Shown one piece after another: positions 1 through 6,909 of a DNA stretch of 7,742 bases. Positions within the stretch are counted from its first letter, which is position 1; every line of letters starts with the position of its first letter. Under the pieces are notes generated by a model, which worked only from the letters and a program-made list of their open reading frames with translations, searched no databases and was not told the origin of the DNA. The DNA comes from Mycobacterium sp. (GTDB lineage: Bacteria; Actinomycetota; Actinomycetes; Mycobacteriales; Mycobacteriaceae). The DNA is taken from contig JAFAQO010000515.1 of NCBI GenBank assembly GCA_019246375.1, positions 1 to 7,742 of the forward strand, written 5' to 3'. Made by a program: the position numbers and the translations under genes.

Positions 1-612
1 CACCCCGACCCGGGCCGCCGCGCTGGGCTGCACGCTGCGGTAGTGTTCGATCACCGTTGGGCTCAACTTGCTTGCCGTTCCCGCGGGGATCAACCGCTCG
101 ACGAAGAAATTGCGCTGCAGAATCGCGTACTGCAGCGGCGGGCTGGACATCACCTTGCTGAAGGCTTTCATCCGCAGCGTGTCCGATGGCCAGAACCAGG
201 TGTTGCCCAAGATCACGCCGCGCACGCGATCCGCGCGCGCCGCCGCGACCGCCATGCTGATCGGACCGCCCCAGTCCTGACCCATCGTCAGGTAGCCGTC
301 AAGACCGAGATGATCCACCAGCGCGCCCACTACCCGGGCATGCTCGTCGATGGTGTAACCAAATCCCGGCGGTCGCTCGGATAGCCCGAAACCCAGATAG
401 TCCACTGCGATGCAGCGGAAGTGGTCGCGCAGGGCGATGACGATGTCGCGATACAAGAAGCTCCACGTCGGGTTGCCGTGGCAAAACAGGATCGGTGGCC
501 CTTTGGCAGTAGTCGAGCCTTCATCGACGTAGTGCACGCGGCCCCAGGCGCTGTCGAACCAGTGCGATGCGAACGGATACAGCGCGGGATCGGGGGCGAA
601 ATCGACGTTCAT
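1..612 (-). CDS. Haloalkane dehalogenase, DmbC/Rv1833c type (partial, C-terminus outside window)
   Basis: Alpha/beta-hydrolase that hydrolyses carbon-halogen bonds of haloalkanes in the cytosol; the natural substrate of the mycobacterial enzymes is not known. The frame is open from ATG 612 to position 1 (204 residues; the M. tuberculosis relative has about 286 by memory). Visible landmarks are HGNPTWSFLYR (H45-R55), whose Asn47 is a halide-stabilising residue, and GQDWGGP (111-117), the nucleophile elbow with Asp113 as nucleophile and Trp114 as second halide ligand. Asp plus Asn/Trp fits subfamily HLD-III, to which DmbC belongs; the catalytic acid and His lie beyond the window. Start choice: AAGGA at 623-619 sits 6 nt before the ATG. 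It follows the VWA gene by 19 bp on the same strand, so it is probably the third cistron of the glcB transcript. An epoxide hydrolase is the main alternative but fits less well, since those usually have HDWGG and HGFP. Confidence 0.9.
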   Translation of the reverse strand, partial: MNVDFAPDPALYPFASHWFDSAWGRVHYVDEGSTTAKGPPILFCHGNPTWSFLYRDIVIALRDHFRCIAVDYLGFGLSERPPGFGYTIDEHARVVGALVDHLGLDGYLTMGQDWGGPISMAVAAARADRVRGVILGNTWFWPSDTLRMKAFSKVMSSPPLQYAILQRNFFVERLIPAGTASKLSPTVIEHYRSVQPSAAARVGV

Positions 613-618
613 TGCGCT

Positions 619-623
619 TCCTT
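619..623 (-). promoter_or_regulatory. Shine-Dalgarno of the dehalogenase gene
   Basis: On the minus strand AAGGA lies 6 nt before the ATG at 612, inside the 19-bp gap after the TGA of the VWA gene (634-632). It decides the start. It also suggests efficient independent initiation on a shared mRNA, because there is no room for a promoter in the gap. Confidence 0.7.
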
Positions 624-631
624 CGAGCCGC

Positions 632-2650
632 TCAGCTTAAGAAGGTGTTCACCGCGTCAGCCAGGTCAGGGGAGGCCGACGTCGCCACGTTCCGATAGCT
701 GCCGCCGCTGAGCTTGGCGACGGCTTCCCAGGTAGCGCGGTCAGGGTCATCGCCGAAGTCGATGATGTTGACCGCGACCGGTTTGGCGGGGTCTACGCTC
801 TGGCGGATGAAATCTTGCAGTCCCGGTCCGTCGAGGGTCTGATCGGTGTGCGGTCCGGCGGTAAGCACCAGGACCGAATTCTTCTGGCCGGCACGGAAAT
901 TGGCCAAGGCGTCCGGGTAGACCAACCGCAGCGTCGTGAAGGACACTGCTCCGCCTGCCGACGAAGACTGGTTGTCCAGCGCTGCCTTGAGCGCAGCCGA
1001 GCGCGGCTGTCCGTCGACCGGGTCGGCCAGCGGCCCGGCCGCTACCTCTGATCGGCCTTCCATTCCGTCGAACTTCCATAGCCCGACGACCGAGTTCGAC
1101 GGCAGCATGCCGACCCGGTTGCTCAGCGCGGCGACCACATTGGCCAGCCTCGGCTTTCCGCCGTCATCGGTGGTCATCGACTGGTCGAGCATGATGGTGG
1201 ACGCCGGCGCGGCCGCCGGCGCGATCAACGCGTCGGCGAGCGCGGCCTGCATCGCCTCGTCACCCACCGATAGCGTCGCAGGCAGCGCCGCAAAGCTGGC
1301 CACGTCGCTGTGTGGCGGGTTGACCCCTTGGGCGCGGAAACCGGCTTTGGCAAGGTCGTCGAGCTGGTCAGGCTTGTGCATGAAGCGAGCGAACGCGCTG
1401 GCCGCGGTGACCTGCTCCTGCGACAGCCACGAGCCGCTGAGCAGCACCGTCGGGTAGTCGGCGACCGCGGCCGGACCAGGTGGCAGCCAGGAAGTCAGAG
1501 TGTTCGTGGCATCGTGCAACGACTGCCCGCGCTGGAATAGCTGCTGCTCGGTGGTGACCACCGCATGCACCGGCGCTTTTGCCGGATCACCCGATTTCAG
1601 CAGCGCGTTCATCGCCTCGGTCAACGAGTTGTTGGGGAGCTTGGGTTGCGCGTCTATCAGCGTGCGCACCACGCCGCTACCCGCTGTCGCCGGGGCGCCG
1701 GACGGCACCGATGCCGCCGCCATCGCCTCGGTCGCCAGGTACGCGGCGTCGCTGTTGCCGCGGGTCGGCAATGCCAACTCCAGCGATCCCCAGCCCGGCA
1801 GTCCCAGCCTGCCCAGCGCGTCAGGGTTGCTCTGCAGTCCGGGCAACGTGGCCCAGCTTTCCTTGCCAAGCGCGTGCTGCAGTTGGGGGCGCACCACCAG
1901 CAATACCGGCGAGGTGACCAGTGAGCGACTGTCGGCGATGGTTTGCTTGCCCACGGTGGCCGATAACCGCGCCGCGGATACCGAGCTAGCTGGAATCCAC
2001 AGGGCCGGGTGGTCGCCCAGCCCAGTGGGCCACTTACCGATGAAACCGTTGACGACAGCGTCCGAGTCGGCAGGCTTGACGCTCACTACCATGCAGCGGT
2101 CGCCGACCGGTGCTGCCGAGCGGTTGTAATCATCAGCGAAGCGCTGTACGTGTTCGGCAATCGACGGGTCCGCGACGACCGCGACCGTCTCCTTGCCGTC
2201 GACGCACCGCGCGGCCTCCTTCTGCGAGCGGTTGGACAAGGCGTCGCCGAGGAAGCGCCACATGATCACCGCCGCGACCACCACGACGACCGTGACCAGT
2301 GCCGCGATCACGCCAACGCTGACACCGCGCCGTCCGCCCTCGCTGCGGTGGCCACCACGCCACCCGTCACCACCGCGATCGCCACCGCCGGCCGGCGGCG
2401 GGGGAGAAGGCGGGAGCGACTCAGTTCCGGGGAAGTCGGGGTAGTCCTCTGCATCGTCGACCGCATAGCCAGTGTCGTCGTCAGAGGACGAATCGGCGCC
2501 GGGGCAGCCGTCGTGACCGGCACCGCCTTCGGCGACACCGTGGTCGGCGATGTCGTCGCCAGAGTCGTGTTGGCCGGGCTGGTCGTCTGGCAACTCCTCA
2601 GTCGATTCGCCGGCGGAAGCCGCGGGTCGGCGCTTGCTGTGTTTACCCAT
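632..2650 (-). CDS. Membrane-anchored substrate-binding-fold and VWA domain protein (Rv1836c type)
   Basis: A 672-residue protein of unknown function, orthologous in position and character to M. tuberculosis Rv1836c. In order: an acidic, low-complexity cytoplasmic tail (about 1-85); a Pro/Gly linker (85-108); one transmembrane helix (about 110-134, [10 protein letters not shown] onward); an extracytoplasmic region (about 149-480) that I read as a type 2 periplasmic-binding fold, with Cys149 and Cys186 as a possible disulphide; and a C-terminal VWA domain (about 485-672). The MIDAS metal motif is only partly kept: DQSMT at 489-493 replaces DxSxS, a Thr is present at 572/573, but the third acidic position reads LTAG (596-599) instead of LTDG. 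Start: ATG 2650 (MGKHSK) has AAGG 7 nt upstream and overlaps the glcB stop as ATGGGTAA. A GTG at 2668 would add six residues. It probably works at the cell surface in protein-protein or ligand sensing; its link to malate synthase is only positional. Confidence 0.85.
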   Translation of the reverse strand: MGKHSKRRPAASAGESTEELPDDQPGQHDSGDDIADHGVAEGGAGHDGCPGADSSSDDDTGYAVDDAEDYPDFPGTESLPPSPPPPAGGGDRGGDGWRGGHRSEGGRRGVSVGVIAALVTVVVVVAAVIMWRFLGDALSNRSQKEAARCVDGKETVAVVADPSIAEHVQRFADDYNRSAAPVGDRCMVVSVKPADSDAVVNGFIGKWPTGLGDHPALWIPASSVSAARLSATVGKQTIADSRSLVTSPVLLVVRPQLQHALGKESWATLPGLQSNPDALGRLGLPGWGSLELALPTRGNSDAAYLATEAMAAASVPSGAPATAGSGVVRTLIDAQPKLPNNSLTEAMNALLKSGDPAKAPVHAVVTTEQQLFQRGQSLHDATNTLTSWLPPGPAAVADYPTVLLSGSWLSQEQVTAASAFARFMHKPDQLDDLAKAGFRAQGVNPPHSDVASFAALPATLSVGDEAMQAALADALIAPAAAPASTIMLDQSMTTDDGGKPRLANVVAALSNRVGMLPSNSVVGLWKFDGMEGRSEVAAGPLADPVDGQPRSAALKAALDNQSSSAGGAVSFTTLRLVYPDALANFRAGQKNSVLVLTAGPHTDQTLDGPGLQDFIRQSVDPAKPVAVNIIDFGDDPDRATWEAVAKLSGGSYRNVATSASPDLADAVNTFLS

Positions 2651-4841
2651 GCTGGGCCTTAAACTCACGACGGCGCCGGTGCAGAATCGGCTCGGTGTAG
2701 CCGTTGGGCTGCTGCGTACCTGACAGGATCAGTTCCTCGGCGGCCAAAAAGGCGATGCTGTCATCGAAGTTGGGCGCCATCGGCCGGTACGCCGGATCGC
2801 CGGCGTTCTGTTGATCCACCATCGGCGCCATTCGCTCCAGACTGGCCCGCACATCGGTTGCGGTGATTACGCCGTGCCGAAGCCAGTTGGCCAGCAACTG
2901 ACTCGAAATTCGCAGCGTGGCGCGGTCTTCCATCAACGCCACATTGTGGATGTCGGGTACTTTCGACGACCCGACGCCCTGGTCGATCCAGCGCACCACG
3001 TAGCCGAGAATCGACTGGCAGTCGTTGTCGACCTCTTCCTTGATCTCCTCTGACGCCCAGGCCAGCCCTTTGGCCAGCGGAATCGTCAGCAGCTGGTCGA
3101 CGGTGGCGCGCCTTTGACCCGCCAGTTCCTTTTGCACCGCGACGACGTCGACCTGGTGATAGTGCAGTGCGTGCAAGGTGGCCGCGGTGGGCGACGGCAC
3201 CCAGGCGGTGCTCGCGCCGGCGCGGGGCTGAGCGATCTTCTGCTCGACCATGTCGGCCATCAGCTCGGTCATCGTCCACATGCCCTTGCCGATCTGAGCA
3301 TGACCGGCGAACCCGGCGGCCAGGCCGACGTCGACGTTGTTGTCCTCGTAGGCGAGGATCCATGGCTGGCTCTTCATGGCGCCCTTGCGCACCATCGGGC
3401 CGGACTCCATCGAAGTGTGAATCTCGTCGCCGGTGCGGTCTAGGAAACCGGTGTTGATGAACACGATCCGGTCGGCGGCCGCCTTGATGCAAGCCTTCAA
3501 ATTGAGTGTGGTACGCCGCTCCTCGTCCATGACGCCAACCTTGAGGGTCGTCTGCGGCAATCCGAGGATGTCCTCGACCCGGCTGAACAGCTCGGCGGTG
3601 AACGCGACCTCGTCGGGACCGTGCATCTTCGGCTTGACAATGTAAATCGAGCCGGTGCGGCTGTTCACCAGCGGCCCAGTGTCGTCGCCGGCTTTCAGCC
3701 CGTGGATCGCGGTCAAGCCGGTGAACAGGGCGTCCATGATGCCCTCGAACACCTCGTTACCTTCGCCATTCTCGTTCTGGAAGATGATCGCGTCGTTGGT
3801 CATCAGATGGCCCACGTTGCGGACGAACAGCAGCGCCCGTCCGGGCAACTCCAGCTCGGTGCCGTCAGGCGCGGTGTACTGGCGATCCTGGTTGAGCACC
3901 CGGGTGAACCGGTCGCCGTCCTTGTCCACCTCAGCCGACAGGTCACCCTTGTTCAGACCCAGCCAGTTGCGGTAAGCGCGGACCTTGTCGTCGGCGTCGA
4001 CGGCGGCCACGGCGTCTTCGAAGTCGATGATCGTGGTGACCGCTGACTCCAAAATCACGTCCTTCACGCCGGCGCTGTCGGTCTTGCCGATCGGTGATTC
4101 CGGGTCGATCAGGATCTCGATGTGTAGGCCGTGGTTGACCAACAACACCGAAGTTGGCGACTCCGCCTCGCCGGTGTAGCCGGCGAACTGGTCTAGGTCG
4201 GCCAGTCCGCTCGACAACTCGTCGCCCTGCAGTTCGACCAGCAGCTGGCCGTCGTCGACCTTGAAGCCGGTGGCATCGGTGTACGAGCCCGATGACAGCG
4301 GAACCGCGTCGTCGAGGAACTTGCGCGCGTAGGCGATCACCTTATCGCCGCGCACCTTGTTGTAGCCGGTGCCTTGCTCGGCGCCGTCGGCTTCGGGGAT
4401 GACGTCGGTGCCGTAGAGGGCGTCGTAAAGAGAGCCCCACCGGGCGTTGGCCGCGTTCAGCGCAAACCGGGCGTTAGTGACCGGCACTACCAGCTGCGGG
4501 CCGGCCGTCGTGGTGATCTCCGGATCGACACCTGAGGTGGTGATGGTGAAGTCGTCGGGTTCTGGCTGCAGATAACCGATTTCGGTGAGGAACTCGCGGT
4601 ACGCCTCCGGCTCGTGGGGCGCGATGATGCGCTGCCGATGCCACCTGTCGATCTGGGCCTGCAGCTCGTCGCGGCGGGTGAGCAGCTCCTGGTTGCGCGG
4701 AGTGAGGTCGGTGACGACCTTGTCGACGCCCGCCCAGAAGCTGTCCGGGTCGATGTCGGTGCCGGGCAGGGCCTCGTTGTTCACGAAGTCGTACAGCACC
4801 CTGGCGACGCGCAAGTTCCCGACCGACACGCGATCAGTCAT
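2643..4841 (-). CDS. glcB: Malate synthase G
   Basis: Condenses glyoxylate with acetyl-CoA to malate and CoA, the second step of the glyoxylate shunt. In M. tuberculosis it is essential for detoxifying glyoxylate and for growth on fatty acids, and is also reported as a surface adhesin. The ORF gives 732 residues (M. tuberculosis 741). Active-site equivalents are in place: Arg341 in [12 protein letters not shown], Glu440 in MDEERRTT and Asp468 in FLDRTGDE (Mg2+ ligands), and catalytic base Asp639 in LMEDRATL; these match M. tuberculosis Arg339, Glu434, Asp462 and Asp633. Differences: Ser625 (GVGSSKVPD) stands where M. tuberculosis and E. coli have a reactive Cys; there is a small insertion at [10 protein letters not shown] (354-363); and the C-terminal tail ends four residues after REFK, against 19 in M. 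tuberculosis. Start: ATG 4841 has AAGGGAGG 4 nt upstream. It is the first gene of the minus-strand cluster. Confidence 0.98.
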   Translation of the reverse strand: MTDRVSVGNLRVARVLYDFVNNEALPGTDIDPDSFWAGVDKVVTDLTPRNQELLTRRDELQAQIDRWHRQRIIAPHEPEAYREFLTEIGYLQPEPDDFTITTSGVDPEITTTAGPQLVVPVTNARFALNAANARWGSLYDALYGTDVIPEADGAEQGTGYNKVRGDKVIAYARKFLDDAVPLSSGSYTDATGFKVDDGQLLVELQGDELSSGLADLDQFAGYTGEAESPTSVLLVNHGLHIEILIDPESPIGKTDSAGVKDVILESAVTTIIDFEDAVAAVDADDKVRAYRNWLGLNKGDLSAEVDKDGDRFTRVLNQDRQYTAPDGTELELPGRALLFVRNVGHLMTNDAIIFQNENGEGNEVFEGIMDALFTGLTAIHGLKAGDDTGPLVNSRTGSIYIVKPKMHGPDEVAFTAELFSRVEDILGLPQTTLKVGVMDEERRTTLNLKACIKAAADRIVFINTGFLDRTGDEIHTSMESGPMVRKGAMKSQPWILAYEDNNVDVGLAAGFAGHAQIGKGMWTMTELMADMVEQKIAQPRAGASTAWVPSPTAATLHALHYHQVDVVAVQKELAGQRRATVDQLLTIPLAKGLAWASEEIKEEVDNDCQSILGYVVRWIDQGVGSSKVPDIHNVALMEDRATLRISSQLLANWLRHGVITATDVRASLERMAPMVDQQNAGDPAYRPMAPNFDDSIAFLAAEELILSGTQQPNGYTEPILHRRRREFKAQHG

Positions 4842-4845
4842 CGTT

Positions 4846-4853
4846 CCTCCCTT
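4846..4853 (-). promoter_or_regulatory. Strong Shine-Dalgarno of glcB
   Basis: AAGGGAGG on the minus strand, 4 nt before ATG 4841. It is the best ribosome-binding site in the window and fixes the glcB start. Confidence 0.85.
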
Positions 4854-4868
4854 ACTGGCAACCAGGCC

Positions 4869-4874
4869 AGCTTA
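4869..4874 (-). promoter_or_regulatory. Candidate -10 element for glcB
   Basis: TAAGCT on the minus strand fits the mycobacterial TANNNT -10 pattern. It lies in the 49-bp stretch between the remnant stop (4891) and the glcB start. Transcription would begin near 4862, giving a leader of about 20 nt that just includes the Shine-Dalgarno. No -35 consensus is seen, which is common for SigA promoters in this group. This is inference from spacing only. Confidence 0.35.
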
Positions 4875-4890
4875 CCGGCCGGAATCGCGG

Positions 4891-5135
4891 CTACTCGCGG
4901 CGCAATCGCAGGTCACACCCGGCCAACAGCGCCGCACGCAGCGGCGTGGCACGCTGCGCGATCGCGCTCTGGCAACGCACGTACTCGACTCGGCCGGCGT
5001 GGTGTTCAACGGCGATCGGCGAATATCCGTAGTCGGGGAGATCATACGGGCTGCCCCGCATGTCGACTTCGCGGGCTGCCGCGCCAACGGCAGACAGTCG
5101 AGCAGCAGTCGGAGCCGATCAGCGGCACCGACGAG
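4891..5135 (-). pseudogene. Frameshifted C-terminal remnant of a second '3-methyladenine DNA glycosylase'-labelled family gene
   Basis: Read on the minus strand in three successive frames, this gap restores one protein end matching the intact gene at 6004-6909. VPLIGSD (5128-5108) fits PLVDSD; LLLDCLPLA (5108-5082) fits LLMDAFELA; then AAAREVDMRGSPYDL (5082 on) fits YAARELDMRASPYDL. The last frame continues through GYSPIAVEHHAGRVEYVR to a TAG at 4893-4891. About 32 of 62 residues are identical to residues 227-288 of the intact protein by my hand count. Removing one base at about 5108 and one at about 5083 explains both frame changes without any alignment gap. Everything N-terminal (about 200 residues, including the Cys/His motifs) is missing. 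The remnant ends 49 bp before glcB and points the same way, so an intact ancestor may once have stood directly upstream of glcB. It cannot encode a working protein. The upstream limit (about 5135) is uncertain; weak similarity (GAYAYLV against DLYRF) may run to about 5153. Confidence 0.8.
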
Positions 5136-5142
5136 GTATGCG

Positions 5143-5148
5143 TACGCT
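5143..5148 (+). promoter_or_regulatory. Candidate -10 of a leaderless SDR promoter
   Basis: TACGCT fits TANNNT, and 7 nt separate it from the ATG at 5156, about the distance at which mycobacterial transcription starts. The mRNA could therefore begin at or within a base of the start codon. There is no Shine-Dalgarno at a usable distance before 5156, which agrees with leaderless translation. Confidence 0.35.
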
Positions 5149-5155
5149 CCCACAC

Positions 5156-5950
5156 ATGGAGCTACGTCGGAAGCGAGTACTCGTTACCGGGGCGTCACGA
5201 GGCATCGGCGAGTCTCTCGCTCATGGCTTCGCCGGGGCGGGTGCGACGGTCGCGTTGGTCGCCCGGACGAAGGACGCGCTACAGGCGCTTGCGGCAGACC
5301 TCGGCGGCACCGCCCACCCCGCCGACCTATCCGATCCGACCCAGGTCTCTACCCTCCTTAATCAAGTCGAGGAAGAAGCTGGGCCGGTCGATGTCCTGGT
5401 GAACAACGCCGGCATCGGGACCCCCGCCGACTTCGCCATCGCGTCCAGCGACCATCTGCGCCAGATCACGGAGGTAAATTACCTGGCCCCCGCCGAGCTG
5501 TGCCGACAGGCCATCCCCCGGATGCTGGGGCGCGGCGGCGGGCACATCGTCAACGTTTCATCGATGGCCGACTCTGGCGTGATGCCCGGCCTCGCCGCCT
5601 ACTCGGCGTCGAAGGCGGCGCTTTCCCACTTCACCGCGGGGCTGCGGGCCGACCTTCGCGGGTTGTCGATCGGCACCACCCTCGTGGAACTCGGGCCGAT
5701 CTCTACCGACATGCTCGCCGAGACCGAGGACTACGAGCCGACGGCCAAGGCCTTCCAGCGCTTCTACCAGATGCGGCTCCTGGTCGACATCCCCCGCGAG
5801 AAAGTGGCCGACGCGGTCGTCGAGGCCGTACAGAAGGATCGAAGGCACGTGCGGATTCCTAAGCGAGCCGCCCTCTTTCCGATACTGTGCGAAGTGCCGC
5901 GGCGCACCGCAGAAGTGTTGCTCACCGGTGTCCCAAACCGAGTGAAGTAG
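5156..5950 (+). CDS. Classical short-chain dehydrogenase/reductase (SDR)
   Basis: Cytosolic NAD(P)(H)-dependent oxidoreductase of 264 residues, the normal size for a single-domain classical SDR; the substrate cannot be told from sequence. Motifs: TGASRGIG (11-18) for the dinucleotide, a basic residue after strand 2 (Arg37 in LVARTKDAL) that with Arg15 suggests NADP(H), Asp57 in ADLSD, NNAG (83-86), and the catalytic tetrad Asn108, Ser136, Tyr149 and Lys153 (YSASK). The usual PG motif after strand 6 reads LGPISTDM (179-186). The C-terminal RIPKRAALFP resembles other mycobacterial SDRs. Start: ATG 5156 (MELRRKRVLVTG) is right for the fold. In-frame ATGs at 5060 and 5138 would add 32 or 6 non-homologous residues; that stretch is antisense to the remnant at 4891-5135, so 5156 is preferred. 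The next gene follows on the same strand within 14-53 bp and is probably co-transcribed. Confidence 0.9.
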   Translation: MELRRKRVLVTGASRGIGESLAHGFAGAGATVALVARTKDALQALAADLGGTAHPADLSDPTQVSTLLNQVEEEAGPVDVLVNNAGIGTPADFAIASSDHLRQITEVNYLAPAELCRQAIPRMLGRGGGHIVNVSSMADSGVMPGLAAYSASKAALSHFTAGLRADLRGLSIGTTLVELGPISTDMLAETEDYEPTAKAFQRFYQMRLLVDIPREKVADAVVEAVQKDRRHVRIPKRAALFPILCEVPRRTAEVLLTGVPNRVK

Positions 5951-6003
5951 CTACCGACTAAGCGATGCCCGCCCGAAACATCGTCGTCGCTCCGTTAGTC
6001 AGC

Positions 6004-6909
6004 ATGAGAATCGTTCTCGCCCCGCAGGACTGGTTGCAGCGCCGCGACCGCCATCAAAGCCGTGTGACAAAGCTGCTTGGGCCGTATCTTCAGCGGCGCG
6101 CCGAAGGTCAATCCGACCCGGTCGTCGACTTCCTGTTCACGTACTACAACCTCACGCCAGGGCAGCTGCGGCGGTGGCATCCAGGATTCGCGGTGACCTT
6201 GACGGGTCCGGAGTCGCGTGAATACCAGAATCGCCGAGGCTATCGCCGCACCGACTTAGGCGTGGCCGTCGACCCCGGGTACCTGGCCCGACGCCGGCTG
6301 ACCGTCGAGTACGTCGCCCAACTCATGGCGGCCACCTTGGACCGGCCCGTCCACCTGGCGTGCTTTGGGCTTCATGAGTGGGCGATGGTCTACCGGGCCG
6401 AACTCGAGCAGCTGCGTCACAGCGTGCCGCTTCGGCTGGGCCGTGACGGCACCGACGCCGTGGTGGAGTCCATGCCGTTGCGGTGCACGCACTTTGACGC
6501 CTTCCGGTTCTTCACCGAGCCGGCTCGGACCAGAAACGCCCAGCAACTGAGCCGGCAGGGGCAGGCGGCGACCGAGCAGCCGGGCTGCCTTCATGCCGGG
6601 ATGGATCTGTACCGATTCGCCGCCAAGCTGCTGCCGCTGGTCGACTCCGATCTGCTGATGGACGCCTTCGAATTGGCCTATGCCGCACGCGAGCTCGACA
6701 TGCGTGCGAGTCCCTACGACCTGCGCACATTCGGGTACGAAGCTGTGCCGGTTGAGTCGGCCTGTGGGCGGGCAGAGTATGTACGACAGCAAGCCGCATT
6801 AGCGAAGCGCTCGGCTACCGTCAGGTTGTCACTGCTCAGGCGGTGTGAAGAATTGCTGGCACGGCTTCGGACCTCCGGCGCGTCGTGGTCACCGCTTCAG
6901 CCGCGGTGA
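6004..6909 (+). CDS. Uncharacterised actinobacterial protein (family often labelled '3-methyladenine DNA glycosylase')
   Basis: A 301-residue soluble protein without signal peptide or membrane helix. I recognise the family from memory through DFLFTYYN (42-49) with QLRRWHPGF (54-62), HEWAMVYR (124-131), LRCTHFDAFRFF (159-170), EQPGCLHAGMDLYRF (191-205) and ARELDMRASPYDL (228-240). The glycosylase label appears to be propagated: none of the hallmarks of Tag, AlkA (helix-hairpin-helix plus Asp) or Mpg/AAG can be seen. Three Cys/His pairs, Cys120/His124, Cys161/His163 and Cys195/His197, sit inside the best-conserved blocks and could bind a metal; this is inference. Start: ATG 6004 is preferred because the recalled family pattern begins there; an in-frame ATG at 5965 would add 13 residues, and neither has a clear Shine-Dalgarno. 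The stop overlaps the opposing gene by 13 bp. A broken relative lies at 4891-5135. Function unknown; partnership with the SDR is possible. Confidence 0.8.
   Translation: MRIVLAPQDWLQRRDRHQSRVTKLLGPYLQRRAEGQSDPVVDFLFTYYNLTPGQLRRWHPGFAVTLTGPESREYQNRRGYRRTDLGVAVDPGYLARRRLTVEYVAQLMAATLDRPVHLACFGLHEWAMVYRAELEQLRHSVPLRLGRDGTDAVVESMPLRCTHFDAFRFFTEPARTRNAQQLSRQGQAATEQPGCLHAGMDLYRFAAKLLPLVDSDLLMDAFELAYAARELDMRASPYDLRTFGYEAVPVESACGRAEYVRQQAALAKRSATVRLSLLRRCEELLARLRTSGASWSPLQPR
6889..6909. terminator. Hairpin over the convergent stop codons
   Basis: TCACCGC (6889-6895) pairs perfectly with GCGGTGA (6903-6909) around a 7-nt loop. The stem contains the TGA of the plus-strand gene and the loop contains the TGA of the minus-strand gene. 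There is no U-tract on either side, so a bidirectional intrinsic terminator of the weak mycobacterial type is only possible, not shown. Confidence 0.3.

Noticed and set aside
936..2129. Long plus-strand ORFs opposite the VWA gene
   Set aside because: They are Arg/Ala/Pro/Ser-rich shadow frames typical of GC-rich coding DNA, with no recognisable domain, and the minus-strand protein is well supported.
2385..2398. 14-bp perfect palindrome CCGCCGGCCGGCGG
   Set aside because: It lies in the codons for the Pro/Gly linker of the VWA protein and is a consequence of CCG/GGC repeats in a GC-rich genome.
4902..4917. Possible CRP/GlxR site from the half-site TCACA at 4913-4917
   Set aside because: The opposite half-site at the proper spacing reads GCAAT instead of TGTGA.
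4930..4946. Hairpin CGCCGC-ACGCA-GCGGCG upstream of glcB, a possible regulatory stem
   Set aside because: It also lies in the remnant's coding sequence, has no U-tract, and is too far from the glcB start to act on translation.
4956..4967. Perfect 12-bp palindrome GCGCGATCGCGC in the divergent glcB-SDR region, which looks like an operator
   Set aside because: It falls inside the remnant and encodes its SAIAQ stretch, so its sequence is explained by former coding. GC-only palindromes are also frequent by chance here.
4872..5153. A 93-residue minus-strand ORF as a real small gene
   Set aside because: Only its LLLDCLPLA segment belongs to the family match; the rest is an out-of-frame reading of the remnant.
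5060..5155. N-terminal extension of the SDR from ATG 5060 or 5138
   Set aside because: The extra residues are Arg/Ala-rich, do not belong to the SDR fold, and are antisense to the recognisable remnant.
5965..6003. Upstream ATG 5965 as the start of the orphan-family gene
   Set aside because: Kept as an alternative only: the extra 13 residues do not fit the recalled family start, and no better ribosome-binding site supports it.
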